From positions 806,001 to 870,000 of the forward strand of contig CP154954.1 in NCBI GenBank assembly GCA_039621445.1: a DNA stretch of 64,000 bases. Direction: 5' to 3'. The translations under genes and the position numbers were made by a program. The DNA comes from Euglena gracilis. Its lineage: Eukaryota; Euglenida; Euglenophyceae; Euglenales. Positions 1 through 30,236 of this stretch are shown here, one piece after another; position 1 is the first letter of the stretch; each line of letters starts with the position of its first letter. The notes below the pieces were generated by a model. The model had not been told where the DNA came from. It did no database searches and saw only the letters and a program-made list of their open reading frames with translations.

Positions 1-211
1 CTATTCCTGGTATATAAGCTGTAACTTCTAACCCTGAAGAAAGTCTTACCCTTGTTACTTTGCGCAAGGCGGAATTTGGTTTTTTTGGTGTTGTTGTGTA
101 AACCCGCATGCATATTGCGCGTTTTTGCGGGCATCCTTTTAATGCTGGTGATTTAGTTTTTCGTTTTATTTTTTTTCTCGGTGAGCGTGTTAATTGTTCT
201 ATTGTAGGCAT
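1..211 (-). CDS. rps12: 30S ribosomal protein S12 (copy 1, cut by window edge)
   Basis: N-terminal 70 codons of plastid S12, starting at the ATG complementary to 209-211 and running off the left edge. The S12 block [16 protein letters not shown] is present. Identical in sense to the complete copies at 31,013 and 36,165. Confidence 0.95.
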   Translation of the reverse strand, partial: MPTIEQLTRSPRKKIKRKTKSPALKGCPQKRAICMRVYTTTPKKPNSALRKVTRVRLSSGLEVTAYIPGI

Positions 212-987
212 TTTAGTTTTTTATTCTATTTTAGGGTAATATTTATTTTGCTTTAAAATATTTTTATCTATTTTTTCTTGCGTTTTTTTTTTTAATCATC
301 TTTTTGTTATGTGCGTAGGTTTTCTTTCGAAATAACAATTTATAAATTTACTTTTTTATATTTATATTTATATTCTAAAAAGAATTCTTTTTTTCATCAT
401 AAATTTTTACTATTACATAGGTTATGTTTGATTTAGTTATTAGTTTTAATTTCTTTATTTTTTCAAATTTCCCAATGCATTAAAATGTTTTACTAATACG
501 TATTTATTATTTTTATTTTTATAGTTTTGTATGATACATTATTATACATATTTTATCTATGCACGTATATTTTTTCCTACTCGTTTTTTGTATGATAAAT
601 AGAATATTAAAATATATTCTTTATTTTTACGTTTTAATCGTAAGTAATTTTCTTCGCTATTTAAAATTTTTGATATATTATTTCTTTTTTTTTCCCAATA
701 TTAATTCTAAAAAATCAGGATATGAAAAAGCCTAATATGAATTTCTTTTTTATAATTTTTAATAATTTACTTTTTTTTGTCTTCTTTTATTGCAGTAATT
801 TTGAAATTTCTTAGGTTAGCTATTTCTTGGTCATAATCTTATTTCAATATTTTTAATGCAGATTTTCCTTTTACTTGTTTTAAAAACCAACAAAATAATT
901 TTTTATCATATTATTTCCGGAAGTAGTTTTTTTTATTACCATATTACCCATTCGTTCGATAGTAAGAATTTTTCCTTTTTTTGGATT
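212..987. other. rps12-rpl20 spacer, no recognised gene (copy 1)
   Basis: About 775 nt of very A+T-rich DNA between two leftward genes. I recognise no gene. An unassigned 47-codon open frame lies in it on the rpl20/rps12 strand; it is described at 30,524-30,667, where the copy is cleaner. Confidence 0.6.
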
Positions 988-1362
988 TCATAAGTTAATT
1001 CCTGTTGATTTCATAATAGGTTTTGATAAATGACTGAATGATTTAGAATCTCTAACGTTTATTTCAGAAAGTAGTTTTTTGTTTACATAGGTTTTCGTTT
1101 TTCTAAGAAAAGATACGAAAATATTATATTTTTCATTTATGGTTAGATAGTATTTTAGTCCACCATTTATTCTTGTTATCCACAATGTTTTATTTAGATT
1201 TTTTTTTTTTTTTTTGTTATAAAAAGCATAGTGTCTAGCTTTCATTAACTGTTGATTTCCTGTTCGAAAAAGTTTCGAATGTCCTCCAACCCATCCTTTC
1301 ATTTTTGATATTTTTCTTTTTCGCTTTTTTTTACTTATACCATTATTTTTGATTCGTGTCAT
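988..1362 (-). CDS. rpl20: 50S ribosomal protein L20 (copy 1)
   Basis: 124-aa L20 with the family blocks GGHSKLFRTGNQQ and KTLWITRINGG. Copy 1 reads Asn-Lys where copies 2 and 3 read Asp-Arg just before a poly-lysine stretch (around 1,208-1,222). That lies beside a long T-run, so a base-calling difference is likely. Confidence 0.95.
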   Translation of the reverse strand: MTRIKNNGISKKKRKRKISKMKGWVGGHSKLFRTGNQQLMKARHYAFYNKKKKKNLNKTLWITRINGGLKYYLTINEKYNIFVSFLRKTKTYVNKKLLSEINVRDSKSFSHLSKPIMKSTGINL

Positions 1363-1631
1363 ATGTATTTTGTTGATTAAAGTATTCCTAGAAATTAAAT
1401 TTTAAACATAATTCCTTTTGAATTTTTTACCTCTTTTATTGTATGTTTTACTTTAGATTATTTTATTTTTGTACTTTTTTTTGCACTAACAAAATTTTTT
1501 TCAGAATAATAATAATGATGGTTAGCTTTCTACAAACTTGCGTAATGTTTTTTTTAATAAAAATTCACATTTTTATTATAATGAAGTCTGTTTTTTTGTC
1601 ACTATTTATATATTATGTTATTATTATTCTT

Positions 1632-1793
1632 ATGTTGATATTAAAAGTATTTGTATACGCTTTGATTTTAATTTTTGTTTCATTATTTGTTTTTGGACTT
1701 TTGTCTAACGATCCTGGTCGTAACCCATATGATGATACAGGCGAGTTAATGAGGGAAGTCTTTTATAAAGATCCTTATAAAGGACCTTTATAA
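1632..1793 (+). CDS. psbI: Photosystem II protein PsbI (copy 1)
   Basis: Same 53-aa frame as the copy at 37,962: one membrane helix followed by SNDPGRNP and a 21-residue tail. A longer in-frame upstream opening to 1,443 has no PsbI similarity, so the ATG giving [10 protein letters not shown] is chosen. Confidence 0.9.
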   Translation: MLILKVFVYALILIFVSLFVFGLLSNDPGRNPYDDTGELMREVFYKDPYKGPL

Positions 1794-1835
1794 TTTAATA
1801 TTTAATTTTTATTATTATAAATAATAATCTTGTTG

Positions 1836-1856
1836 TATGATTATTTGATAATCATA
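1836..1856 (+). terminator. 9-bp hairpin between psbI and trnD (copy 1)
   Basis: Perfect inverted repeat TATGATTAT / ATAATCATA around a 3-nt loop, 43 nt after the psbI stop. Likely a 3'-end stabilising or processing stem-loop; function inferred from position only. Confidence 0.4.
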
Positions 1857-1867
1857 TAATATTTTTA

Positions 1868-1940
1868 GGGATTGTAGTTTAATGGTTAGAGCACCGCCCT
1901 GTCACGGCGGAAGTTGCGGGTTCGAGTCCCGTCAGTCCCG
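1868..1940 (+). tRNA. trnD-GUC: tRNA-Asp(GUC) (copy 1)
   Basis: 73-nt cloverleaf. The 7-bp acceptor stem is gggattg/cagtccc, the anticodon loop CTGTCAC holds GUC, and the T loop is GTTCGAGTC. No CCA is encoded. Confidence 0.96.
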
Positions 1941-2009
1941 TTCCCTTTTTTATAAGTTTTTTAAATATTTAGTTTTTTGGATGATAAAATAAAATTTTTA
2001 TAGTTATCC

Positions 2010-2495
2010 ATGGTTGAAACTCTTGTGTGGTTCTATTTATCGCAAAGTTTTATTTGCTTATTGTTTTATTTAAAGAGTATTTATATTTTTTAAGTATTAT
2101 TATTAAAAATAATGTTTAGCTTTAACTATAATTAAAACTTTGAAAATTATTATGTTCATTTTTTGTATTGTGCGTTAATGTTTTTGCGAAAACGTTCACA
2201 GATTTTTATTATTTATTCTTTAAAATACATTTTTATATTAATAATTTTAATATTTAATGAAAAATTTTTTATGACTTAAAAAGTTTATATTTGAAATAGT
2301 TTTTAAGCTGGGTGTTTGTTTATTTTGGCCTCCCTAGTTTTTAGAGAGATAAAAATTATTTTTTCATTTGACTTGGATATAATGTATCTACTTTAATTGT
2401 CAGGTATTATTTTAGGATTAATTCCAATAACTATTTGTGGTTTGTTTTTTACGGCGTATTTACAATATATGCGAAGTGGTAATTCTTTTTATTAA
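2010..2495 (+). CDS. petG: Cytochrome b6f subunit PetG, split by one intron (copy 1)
   Basis: Exon 1 is five codons (2010-2024), the intron is 2025-2396, exon 2 is 2397-2495. Spliced product 37 aa, the usual PetG length. See 38,340 for the full description. Confidence 0.92.
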
Positions 2496-2542
2496 ATAAA
2501 ACTTAAGTTCTAATTACATTTATAATTTATTTAACTTTAAGT

Positions 2543-2615
2543 GAGTTGGTAGCTCAGTTGGTAGAGCACTCGGCTTTTAACCGATCGGTCCTGGGTTCGA
2601 ATCCCAGCCAACTCA
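2543..2615 (+). tRNA. trnK-UUU: tRNA-Lys(UUU) (copy 1)
   Basis: 73-nt cloverleaf. The acceptor stem is gagttgg/ccaactc and the anticodon loop CTTTTAA carries UUU. It lies 44 nt upstream of psaA. Unlike the land-plant trnK it has no intron and no matK. Confidence 0.96.
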
Positions 2616-2632
2616 TTTTTAATTTTGTGTAG

Positions 2633-6311
<3,679 letters not shown>

Positions 6312-6322
6312 TTATATCTTAA

Positions 6323-11583
<5,261 letters not shown>

Positions 11584-11667
11584 TAAAAATTTTTTACTTA
11601 TTATTTGTTAATTAATGATTTTAGAATATAGTAATTGTTATGTTTTATTTTTAAAGGGAAATTTAAT

Positions 11668-12589
11668 ATGGCAGGCTCAACAGGAGAACGTCCTTTTTCT
11701 GATATTGTGCGCGTTGGAATATACATTTTTTATTATCAAATATTTTATTAATATCCTTTGAGATAAACGTGTAAGTTTAATAAGTAAAATTCTTTTTTGA
11801 TCTTTTTTTATTATCTTATTATTTAGTTTATATAATTTTTGAAATAATTTTTTAAGTATTTCCTTGAAAGTTTAACAATAATTATTACTATTTTTTATTT
11901 TTTTAAAATTAAATATTAACATTGTTTATTTTTTTATATAAGTAAAATAAAATTTGTTTTATATTTTTTAATTTTATTTTAAATTTTCAATCCGTATACA
12001 GCTCAAGTGTATTTGTTTGTACGGTTTTGGTATGAGCTTTGGAAGTTTAATTTCATATTACTAGTATTCGTTATTGGGTAATTCATGTGTGTATTTTCTT
12101 AATATTAAATGTTTTAAAAATTTTAATAATCAAATGTTTTTCTTGTGAATGAAATAAATTGCAGATTATTTTTGATTTTACTTAACAAAAAAATTTTTTA
12201 TTTTTATATTTTTGCACCTAAATAATACGTGTTTATTTTAGGGATTTTTTATTTTATATTTTGTTTACTAAATTTTAATATTTTGTAAAACTGTTATTTA
12301 TTTTGTTTGGTTTTCCTTAGATAACAGAAGATTATTTTATTATAAGCTGTTTTTGTATAGTTCATTCCAACAGTTTTTAAACAAAAACTTTTTCTATTGT
12401 TTTTAGTTTTATAGTGTAACTATACCGTCATTATTTGTTGGAGGTTGGATTTTTGTAAGCACGGGAATTGTTTATGACATTTTTGGTACACCTCGTCCAA
12501 GCGAATATTTTACAGAAACAAGACAACAAGCTCCTTTAATTTCTGATCGTTTCAATGCTTTAGAACAAATGGATCAATTTACTAAATAA
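11668..12589 (+). CDS. psbE: Cytochrome b559 alpha subunit PsbE, three exons (copy 1)
   Basis: 922 nt, the same length as copies 3 and 4. The start is [12 protein letters not shown] and the last exon ends at LEQMDQFTK. See 48,233 for the exon structure. Confidence 0.93.
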
Positions 12590-12594
12590 AATTT

Positions 12595-13763
<1,169 letters not shown>

Positions 13764-13870
13764 CCTTTAAAATTTTGTTAAAATAAAGTGTAAAGTTTTG
13801 TTTAAAGTTATACTTTTTTATATTTTTTAATCTAAGGTTTAACATATTTTTTTATTATAAATTATTTATT

Positions 13871-13987
13871 ATGGCACAAACAAATTCAAATAAAAAAACA
13901 GTCGAATTAAATAGGACAAGTTTATACTGGGGACTATTATTAATTTTTGTTTTGGCTGTTCTATTTTCTAGTTATATCTTTAATTAG
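13871..13987 (+). CDS. psbL: Photosystem II protein PsbL (copy 1)
   Basis: 38 aa with [20 protein letters not shown]. Identical to the copies at 50,433 and 57,464. Confidence 0.96.
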   Translation: MAQTNSNKKTVELNRTSLYWGLLLIFVLAVLFSSYIFN

Positions 13988-14075
13988 TTATTATTAATTA
14001 AAGTCTGCTTCTTGAAGCAAATATTTTTGTAGTATTTTTTTTTAACATTTTTTTATTATTTTGGGAGAAATATTT

Positions 14076-14204
14076 ATGTCTAATTCAGAAAATACAGGTA
14101 GAATTCCACTTTGGTTAGTTCTTACAATAATCGGTTTAGCAGCGATTGCACTTCTTGCTCTTTTTTTTTATGGCTCTTATTCGGGTTTAGGTTCTTCTTT
14201 ATAA
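14076..14204 (+). CDS. psbJ: Photosystem II protein PsbJ (copy 1)
   Basis: 42 aa, [20 protein letters not shown]. It is preceded by a GGGAGA ribosome-binding sequence that copy 4 shares and copy 3 lacks. Confidence 0.96.
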   Translation: MSNSENTGRIPLWLVLTIIGLAAIALLALFFYGSYSGLGSSL

Positions 14205-14244
14205 GTTTTTTATAATACTTTTATATTCTTAATATATATTTTAG

Positions 14245-14276
14245 TTTATTCGGTAATTAATATATTATCGAATAAA
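14245..14276 (+). terminator. 13-bp hairpin after psbJ (copy 1)
   Basis: Arms TTTATTCGGTAAT and ATTATCGAATAAA around a 6-nt loop, 40 nt past the psbJ stop. Same element as at 50,807. Confidence 0.5.
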
Positions 14277-14380
14277 TTTTTCTAAATTTTTATAATTTAA
14301 AAAAGGTTATTATTTCCTTGTTTTTTTTTTGTTAGTATTTTGTTTACTTTATATGTTTTATTTTATTTCTAGAAAATTTT

Positions 14381-14835
14381 ATGATCAGTTTAAGTATGGG
14401 TGTGTTCTTATATTTTTTTTTATAATATATTTATTTTTTTTTTTAATGTTATTTTTTTTTTGAATATTTATAAATACTTTTGATTTTTTTTTAAATTTAA
14501 AATTTTGACTGATAATACTAATAAACTTTTAAAAAATAATGTTTATACTTTTGATGTGATATTAATGTTTGAATGTTTCTAGCTGTTTAGTTTTGTTTTT
14601 TATCTTTATTTTTTACTTTTTTTTTTGTGTTTTTTAAGAAAAGGAAAAAATCTTATTGAACTGCTTTTTAGTGTTTACTTTTAATTTTTGTAAATTTATC
14701 GTTCAAATTTTTGAGGGTATGAAAAAATTTATAAAGAATTTTTAAATAGTGAGATTATATTATATTATTGGGATAAATATTGTTTTTTTAATTCTTTTTG
14801 TTTAATCTTTTAAGGATTTTAATCAATTTATATAT
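14381..14835 (+). pseudogene. rpl23: rpl23, corrupted copy 1 next to J1
   Basis: Exon 1 (ATGATCAGTTTAAGTATG) is clean. Exon 2 reads ILTDNTNKLLKNNVYTFD, then the frame is lost. Exon 3 is reduced to fragments, and the end lacks the normal stop. Damage rises towards the turning point, which points to poor base calling rather than gene decay. Confidence 0.7.
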
Positions 14836-14984
14836 TTAAACAATTCCTTTTTTCTGTCTCAGTAATTTGTTTTAGTAGTGGCATTTAAGGTGAGTTTATT
14901 TTGTTAAATATTTAGTTTTTTTTACCTAATTTTTTAAGATTCTGTATGTTTAATTTTATATTTTTTGATATCGTTATTATATAA

Positions 14985-15115
14985 TCAACTCGTAAGTTCT
15001 GTATTTTTAACAAATCTTGTATTTTTTTTTGATTGAAATTTTATTAACAACGAGGAATAGAAAAAAAATTACAACGTTACGAGTCATATATGTTTGTATC
15101 GATAATTATAAAAAA
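14985..15115. other. Turning point J1 of palindrome 1
   Basis: Forward sequence stops in the rpl23-rpl2 spacer, equivalent to about 51,640. It resumes in reverse from the first codons of rpl2, equivalent to about 51,680. Between them are some 50-80 nt matching neither arm, including AACAACGAGGAATAG at 15,046-15,060. Confidence 0.8.
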
Positions 15116-15289
15116 TTAGTAAACTATTAAAGTTATTATAAATAACATCGAAAAATTAGAATTAAAAAATTTTAAAAAAAAAAAATTTATAAAAATTAAA
15201 AAAAATTAGTAAAAAAGTGAAAAAAATAAAAAAAAACTAAAAAAATTAAAAGAAAGAAAAAAACAAAAAATAAAAAGATTTAAAGTTTA

Positions 15290-15797
15290 TAATAAATTGA
15301 AAAATTTAAAAGAAATTCAAAAAAAGAATATAATTGAAAACAAAAGTATATTTATGGGGCATATAATAAAATATAATAATATAATCACTAATTTAATAAA
15401 ACATTCTTTTATAATATTTTTTCATACCCTCAAAATTATTTGAACGATATATATTTATACTAGATACATAGCTATTAACAGTAAAACCTAAGGTTTCAAT
15501 AAGATCTTAAATTGCCTTTTACTTATGAAGTTATAAAATACTAAAAAAATAAAAGTAATTAATTAAAATTTAAACAAAAACTAAAACTATTAAAGCTACT
15601 AAACATTCAATTTGTATTCAACATCAAAAGTATAAACATTATTTTTTAAAAGTTTATTAGTCTTATCGGTCAAAATTTGAGATTTAAAAAAATCAAAAGT
15701 ATTTATAAATATTCAAAAAAAAATTAAATTAAAAAAAAAAATAAATAAATATTATAAAAAAAAAAATATAGAACACACCCATACTTAAACTTATCAT
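15290..15797 (-). pseudogene. rpl23: rpl23, corrupted copy 2 next to J1
   Basis: Mirror image of the rpl23 region with many A-run expansions. The ATG and the next codons (MISLS) are recognisable at 15,797 downward, and so are the exon 2 words for ILTDKTNKLL. No continuous frame remains. Confidence 0.6.
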
Positions 15798-15984
15798 AAA
15801 ATTTTCTAGAAATAAAATAAAACATATAAAGTAAACAAATACTAACAAACAAACAACAAGGAAATAATAACCATTTTTAAATTATAAAAATTAAGAAAAA
15901 TTTATTCGATAATATATAATTTTACCGAATAACTCATATATATTAAGAATATAAGAAAGGGTATTTATATCCCAAATAGCGTTC

Positions 15985-16121
15985 ATAAGAAGTAACCTTA
16001 ACCTCATAAGGAGCCATAAAAAAACTCATAGAGTCAAGAATTGCAATCGTGCTTCTAAACACCGGATTATTGTAGACTACTAACCAAGTATTCTATCTTG
16101 TATGTTTTCTGACAATGACAT
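15985..16121 (-). pseudogene. psbJ: psbJ, corrupted copy 2
   Basis: The start codon and scattered psbJ words survive in mirror order, but substitutions and insertions break the frame throughout. The intact copies are 14,076, 50,638 and 57,247. Confidence 0.6.
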
Positions 16122-16207
16122 ATCAATATTGTCTCCAAAATAATACTTAAAATTAAAAAAAAATTACTACAAAAATATTTGCTTCAAGAAGCAGACTTTA
16201 TTAATAA

Positions 16208-16328
16208 TAACTAAATAAAGATATAACTAAACCATATAAAAACAAAAACAAAAATTAATAATAATCCCCAGTATAAACTTTGTCTATTAATTCGAACTTG
16301 TTTTTTTTTATTTTGAATTTGTTTGTGG
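16208..16328 (-). pseudogene. psbL: psbL, corrupted copy 2
   Basis: Mirror image of psbL. The triplets for TSLYWGL are partly readable, with extra A and T bases in the runs. No continuous reading frame. Confidence 0.6.
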
Positions 16329-16483
16329 CAATAATAAATAAGTGATAAATAAAAAAATATGTTTAAAACCACACACCCCCACCGACACCCCCCCCTTAGA
16401 ATTAAAAAATATAAAAAGTATAAACTTTAATACAATTGAAACAAAACTTTTACACTTTATTTTAACAAAATTTTAAAAGGTTT

Positions 16484-17738
16484 TTAACGTTGAATAAATT
16501 GGCATTGCAGAAATAGATCCCTAAAAAAAAAAAAAATACTGTAGGAATAGCCAAAGCATGAACAGCTAACCAACGAAAAATGTAAAATATAGGATATATC
16601 TAGTATCATTAGGTAAATATAATAATTTTTTTTTTAATTAATTATTTTTCCTATAAAAAACTGCACGAGGAAAAAGAATAGATTATAAAAAAAGTCTTTC
16701 ATACAAAAAACGTACATGATATTTTCAAATCATACGGGCTAGTCAATTAAAATTAAAAAATATAAAATTTTAATACAAAAATTTCAAATTAAAAACTTAA
16801 AAAAACTACTAAAACTTATGAATTGATAAGTATTCTTATTAAAAATTTTTGCACTAACAAATAATTAATTTTTTTTTTTTTAAAATAATATTTTTTAATA
16901 ATAATTGTGATAAAAAAAAAAATTTTTTATTAAATTTTTTTTTAATTATTAAAAAATATAATTATACATCATCCCCAATAATACTTTTTTTAATACCTTC
17001 TTCGTCCCTTTTTTTTTTAATATGCTTTCGTTAAAATGCGTCTCTTCAACCAAAGTAATAAAAAAATAAATAAATTAAGAGTATACTGTGTTTAATTAAT
17101 AAACTAACATTTAATAAATTATTAAGGAAAAAAAAAATAAGATAATGATGTTTTTTTTTAATTATAAACATTTCGTTACTCTATTCAAAAATCCTTTCTA
17201 AAAAAAAAAAAAAGCAAAAAAAATTAATAAAAAGCAACCAATAATATTTCTTCAATTAAAATTTAATAATAGTAAAAACCAGGGATTTTAACCTACAAAA
17301 AAAAGTACTAGTATAACACTATATATAAATAAACGAAATCACACATCACTTTCATATCATAAAGCTTGCCAATTTAAATATAATCGATAAACTGTGAATA
17401 TATATATATATTGATTTTCTTAAATTATTTTAAGAATATAAACGCATTTTTCATATTTTATTAATAAAAAAAGACCCCTTTCTTTAAAAACGAAATAAAA
17501 AAGTTATCATTATTTCATCTAAAACAAGAACAAAATTTCAATACTCTTAAAAAAATTGAAATAAAAAATACTGTTTTATACACTTTCAAAAATTATTTAG
17601 TATATTTTTTTTACTAAAATCCTGAAATAAGTCTTACTTGAAGGATTTTTTAATTTTTTGAAATTAGACAAAAGTTCAAATCAAATTAAAAATGTATAAA
17701 TTATATAAAAAATGCGTCGTCAGATTATTTGTTGTCAT
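16484..17738 (-). pseudogene. psbF: psbF with twintron, corrupted copy 2
   Basis: Exon 2 words for QFIQR, ISAM and [12 protein letters not shown] are readable but frameshifted. The five-codon exon 1 lies at about 17,724-17,738. About 90 nt longer than copy 1 because of inserted A and T bases. Confidence 0.7.
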
Positions 17739-17742
17739 AATT

Positions 17743-18703
17743 TTATTTAGTAAATTGATCCATTTGTTCTAAAGCATTGAAACGATCAGAAATTAAAGGA
17801 GCTTGTTGTCTTGTTTCTGTAAATATTCGCTTGGACGAGGTTTACCCAAAAAAAAAAATGTCATAAACAATTCCCCCGTGCTTACAAAAAATCCAACCTC
17901 CAACAAATAAAGACGGTATAGTTTACACTAATAAAACTAAAAAAACAATAGAAAAAGTTTTTTTGTTTTTAAAAAACTGTTGGAAAATGAACTATACAAA
18001 AAAACAGCTTATAATAAAATAATGTTCTGTTATCTAAGGAAAAACCAAACAAAATAAATAACAGTTTTACAAAATATTAAAAATTTAGTAAAACAAAATA
18101 TAAAAATAAAAAAAAATCCCCTAAAATAAACACGTATTTATTTAGGTGCAAAAATATAAAAAATAAAAAATTTTTTTGTTAAGTAAAATCAAAAATAATC
18201 TGCAATTTATTTTCATTCACAAGAAAAACATTTTGATTATTAAAATTTTTAAAACATTTTAATATTAAGAAAATACACACATGAATTACCCAATAAACGA
18301 ATACTAGTAATATGAAATTAAACTTCCAAAGCTCATACCAAAACCGTAACAAACAAATACACTTGAAGCTGTATACGGATTGAAAATTTAAAATAAAATT
18401 AAAAAATATAAATCAGATTTTCTTTTACTTATATAAAAAAAAAAAATGTTGAGATTTACTTTTTAAAAAACTAAAAAATAGTAATAATTATTGTTAAACT
18501 TTCAAGGAAAATACTTAAAAAAAAAAAAATTATTTTCAAAAAAAAAATATAAAAAAAGATCAAAAAAAGAATTTTTACTTATTAAACTTACACGTTTATC
18601 TCAAATGATATTAATAAAATATTTGATAATAAAAAAAAAATGTATATATTCCAACGCGCACAATATCAGAAAAAAGGACGTTCTCCTGTTTTGAGCCTGC
18701 CAT
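17743..18703 (-). pseudogene. psbE: psbE, corrupted copy 2
   Basis: Mirror image of psbE with the stop side clean ([12 protein letters not shown]). An A-run of eleven replaces the normal short run in the VFGTPRP region. Exon 1 has an extra A and an extra T in the MAGSTGE codons. Confidence 0.7.
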
Positions 18704-18790
18704 AGTTAAATTTCCCCTTTAAAAATAAAAACATAACAATTACTATATTCTAAAATCATTAATTAACAAATAATAAATAAAAAATTTTTA

Positions 18791-24704
<5,914 letters not shown>

Positions 24705-24778
24705 AATTTCGACCTCCTTTATAAATAAAAAACTTTCATTTAGACCGTTTTTACTATTTAATAGTTTTTAAGATATAA

Positions 24779-28591
<3,813 letters not shown>

Positions 28592-28608
28592 CTACACAAA
28601 ATTAAAAA

Positions 28609-28681
28609 TGAGTTGGCTGGGATTCGAACCCAGGACCGATCGGTTAAAAGCCGAGTGCTCTACCAACTGAGCTACCAACTC
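28609..28681 (-). tRNA. trnK-UUU: tRNA-Lys(UUU) (copy 2)
   Basis: Exact reverse complement of the 73-nt tRNA at 2,543. Confidence 0.96.
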
Positions 28682-28728
28682 ACTTAAAGTTAAATAAATT
28701 ATAAATGTAATTAGAACTTAAGTTTTAT

Positions 28729-29214
28729 TTAATAAAAAGAATTACCACTTCGCATATATTGTAAATACGCCGTAAAAAACAAACCACAAATAGTTATTGG
28801 AATTAATCCTAAAATAATACCTGACAATTAAAGTAGATACATTATATCCAAGTCAAATGAAAAAATAATTTTTATCTCTCTAAAAACTAGGGAGGCCAAA
28901 ATAAACAAACACCCAGCTTAAAAACTATTTCAAATATAAACTTTTTAAGTCATAAAAAATTTTTCATTAAATATTAAAATTATTAATATAAAAATGTATT
29001 TTAAAGAATAAATAATAAAAATCTGTGAACGTTTTCGCAAAAACATTAACGCACAATACAAAAAATGAACATAATAATTTTCAAAGTTTTAATTATAGTT
29101 AAAGCTAAACATTATTTTTAATAATAATACTTAAAAAATATAAATACTCTTTAAATAAAACAATAAGCAAATAAAACTTTGCGATAAATAGAACCACACA
29201 AGAGTTTCAACCAT
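28729..29214 (-). CDS. petG: PetG, split by one intron (copy 2)
   Basis: Same 486-nt gene as copy 1, clean. Exon 1 is the five codons at 29,200-29,214. Confidence 0.92.
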
Positions 29215-29283
29215 GGATAACTATAAAAATTTTATTTTATCATCCAAAAAACTAAATATTTAAAAAACTTATAAAAAAGGGAA

Positions 29284-29356
29284 CGGGACTGACGGGACTC
29301 GAACCCGCAACTTCCGCCGTGACAGGGCGGTGCTCTAACCATTAAACTACAATCCC
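29284..29356 (-). tRNA. trnD-GUC: tRNA-Asp(GUC) (copy 2)
   Basis: Exact reverse complement of the 73-nt tRNA at 1,868. Confidence 0.96.
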
Positions 29357-29367
29357 TAAAAATATTA

Positions 29368-29388
29368 TATGATTATCAAATAATCATA
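29368..29388 (-). terminator. 9-bp hairpin between psbI and trnD (copy 2)
   Basis: Same perfect 9-bp stem and 3-nt loop as in copies 1 and 3. Confidence 0.4.
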
Positions 29389-29430
29389 CAACAAGATTAT
29401 TATTTATAATAATAAAAATTAAATATTAAA

Positions 29431-29592
29431 TTATAAAGGTCCTTTATAAGGATCTTTATAAAAGACTTCCCTCATTAACTCGCCTGTATCATCATATGGG
29501 TTACGACCAGGATCGTTAGACAAAAGTCCAAAAACAAATAATGAAACAAAAATTAAAATCAAAGCGTATACAAATACTTTTAATATCAACAT
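29431..29592 (-). CDS. psbI: Photosystem II protein PsbI (copy 2)
   Basis: Same 53-aa product as copies 1 and 3. Confidence 0.9.
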   Translation of the reverse strand: MLILKVFVYALILIFVSLFVFGLLSNDPGRNPYDDTGELMREVFYKDPYKGPL

Positions 29593-29861
29593 AAGAATAA
29601 TAATAACATAATATATAAATAGTGACAAAAAAACAGACTTCATTATAATAAAAATGTGAATTTTTATTAAAAAAAACATTACGCAAGTTTGTAGAAAGCT
29701 AACCATCATTATTATTATTCTGAAAAAAATTTTGTTAGTGCAAAAAAAAGTACAAAAATAAAATAATCTAAAGTAAAACATACAATAAAAGAGGTAAAAA
29801 ATTCAAAAGGAATTATGTTTAAAATTTAATTTCTAGGAATACTTTAATCAACAAAATACAT

Positions 29862-30236
29862 ATGACACGAATCAAAAATAATGGTATAAGTAAAAAAAAG
29901 CGAAAAAGAAAAATATCAAAAATGAAAGGATGGGTTGGAGGACATTCGAAACTTTTTCGAACAGGAAATCAACAGTTAATGAAAGCTAGACACTATGCTT
30001 TTTATGACCGAAAAAAAAAAAAAAATCTAAATAAAACATTGTGGATAACAAGAATAAATGGTGGACTAAAATACTATCTAACCATAAATGAAAAATATAA
30101 TATTTTCGTATCTTTTCTTAGAAAAACGAAAACCTATGTAAACAAAAAACTACTTTCTGAAATAAACGTTAGAGATTCTAAATCATTCAGTCATTTATCA
30201 AAACCTATTATGAAATCAACAGGAATTAACTTATGA
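29862..30236 (+). CDS. rpl20: 50S ribosomal protein L20 (copy 2)
   Basis: 124 aa, identical to copy 3, with Asp-Arg before the poly-lysine stretch. The stop TGA overlaps an ATG (ATGA) that opens only a 14-codon frame, not a recognised gene. Confidence 0.95.
   Translation: MTRIKNNGISKKKRKRKISKMKGWVGGHSKLFRTGNQQLMKARHYAFYDRKKKKNLNKTLWITRINGGLKYYLTINEKYNIFVSFLRKTKTYVNKKLLSEINVRDSKSFSHLSKPIMKSTGINL

Noticed and set aside
1443-1631. N-terminal extension of PsbI to a 116-residue protein
   Set aside because: The extra frame is low-complexity Phe/Ile text; the internal ATG aligns with the normal PsbI start.
16375-16398. C-rich element (CACCCCCACCGACACCCCCCCC) as a regulatory site
   Set aside because: Absent from the same position in copies 1, 3 and 4; it is an inserted error in the corrupted copy.
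18491-18694. 67-codon lysine-rich frame in copy 2
   Set aside because: Translation of expanded A-runs in psbE intron 1; not present in the clean copies.
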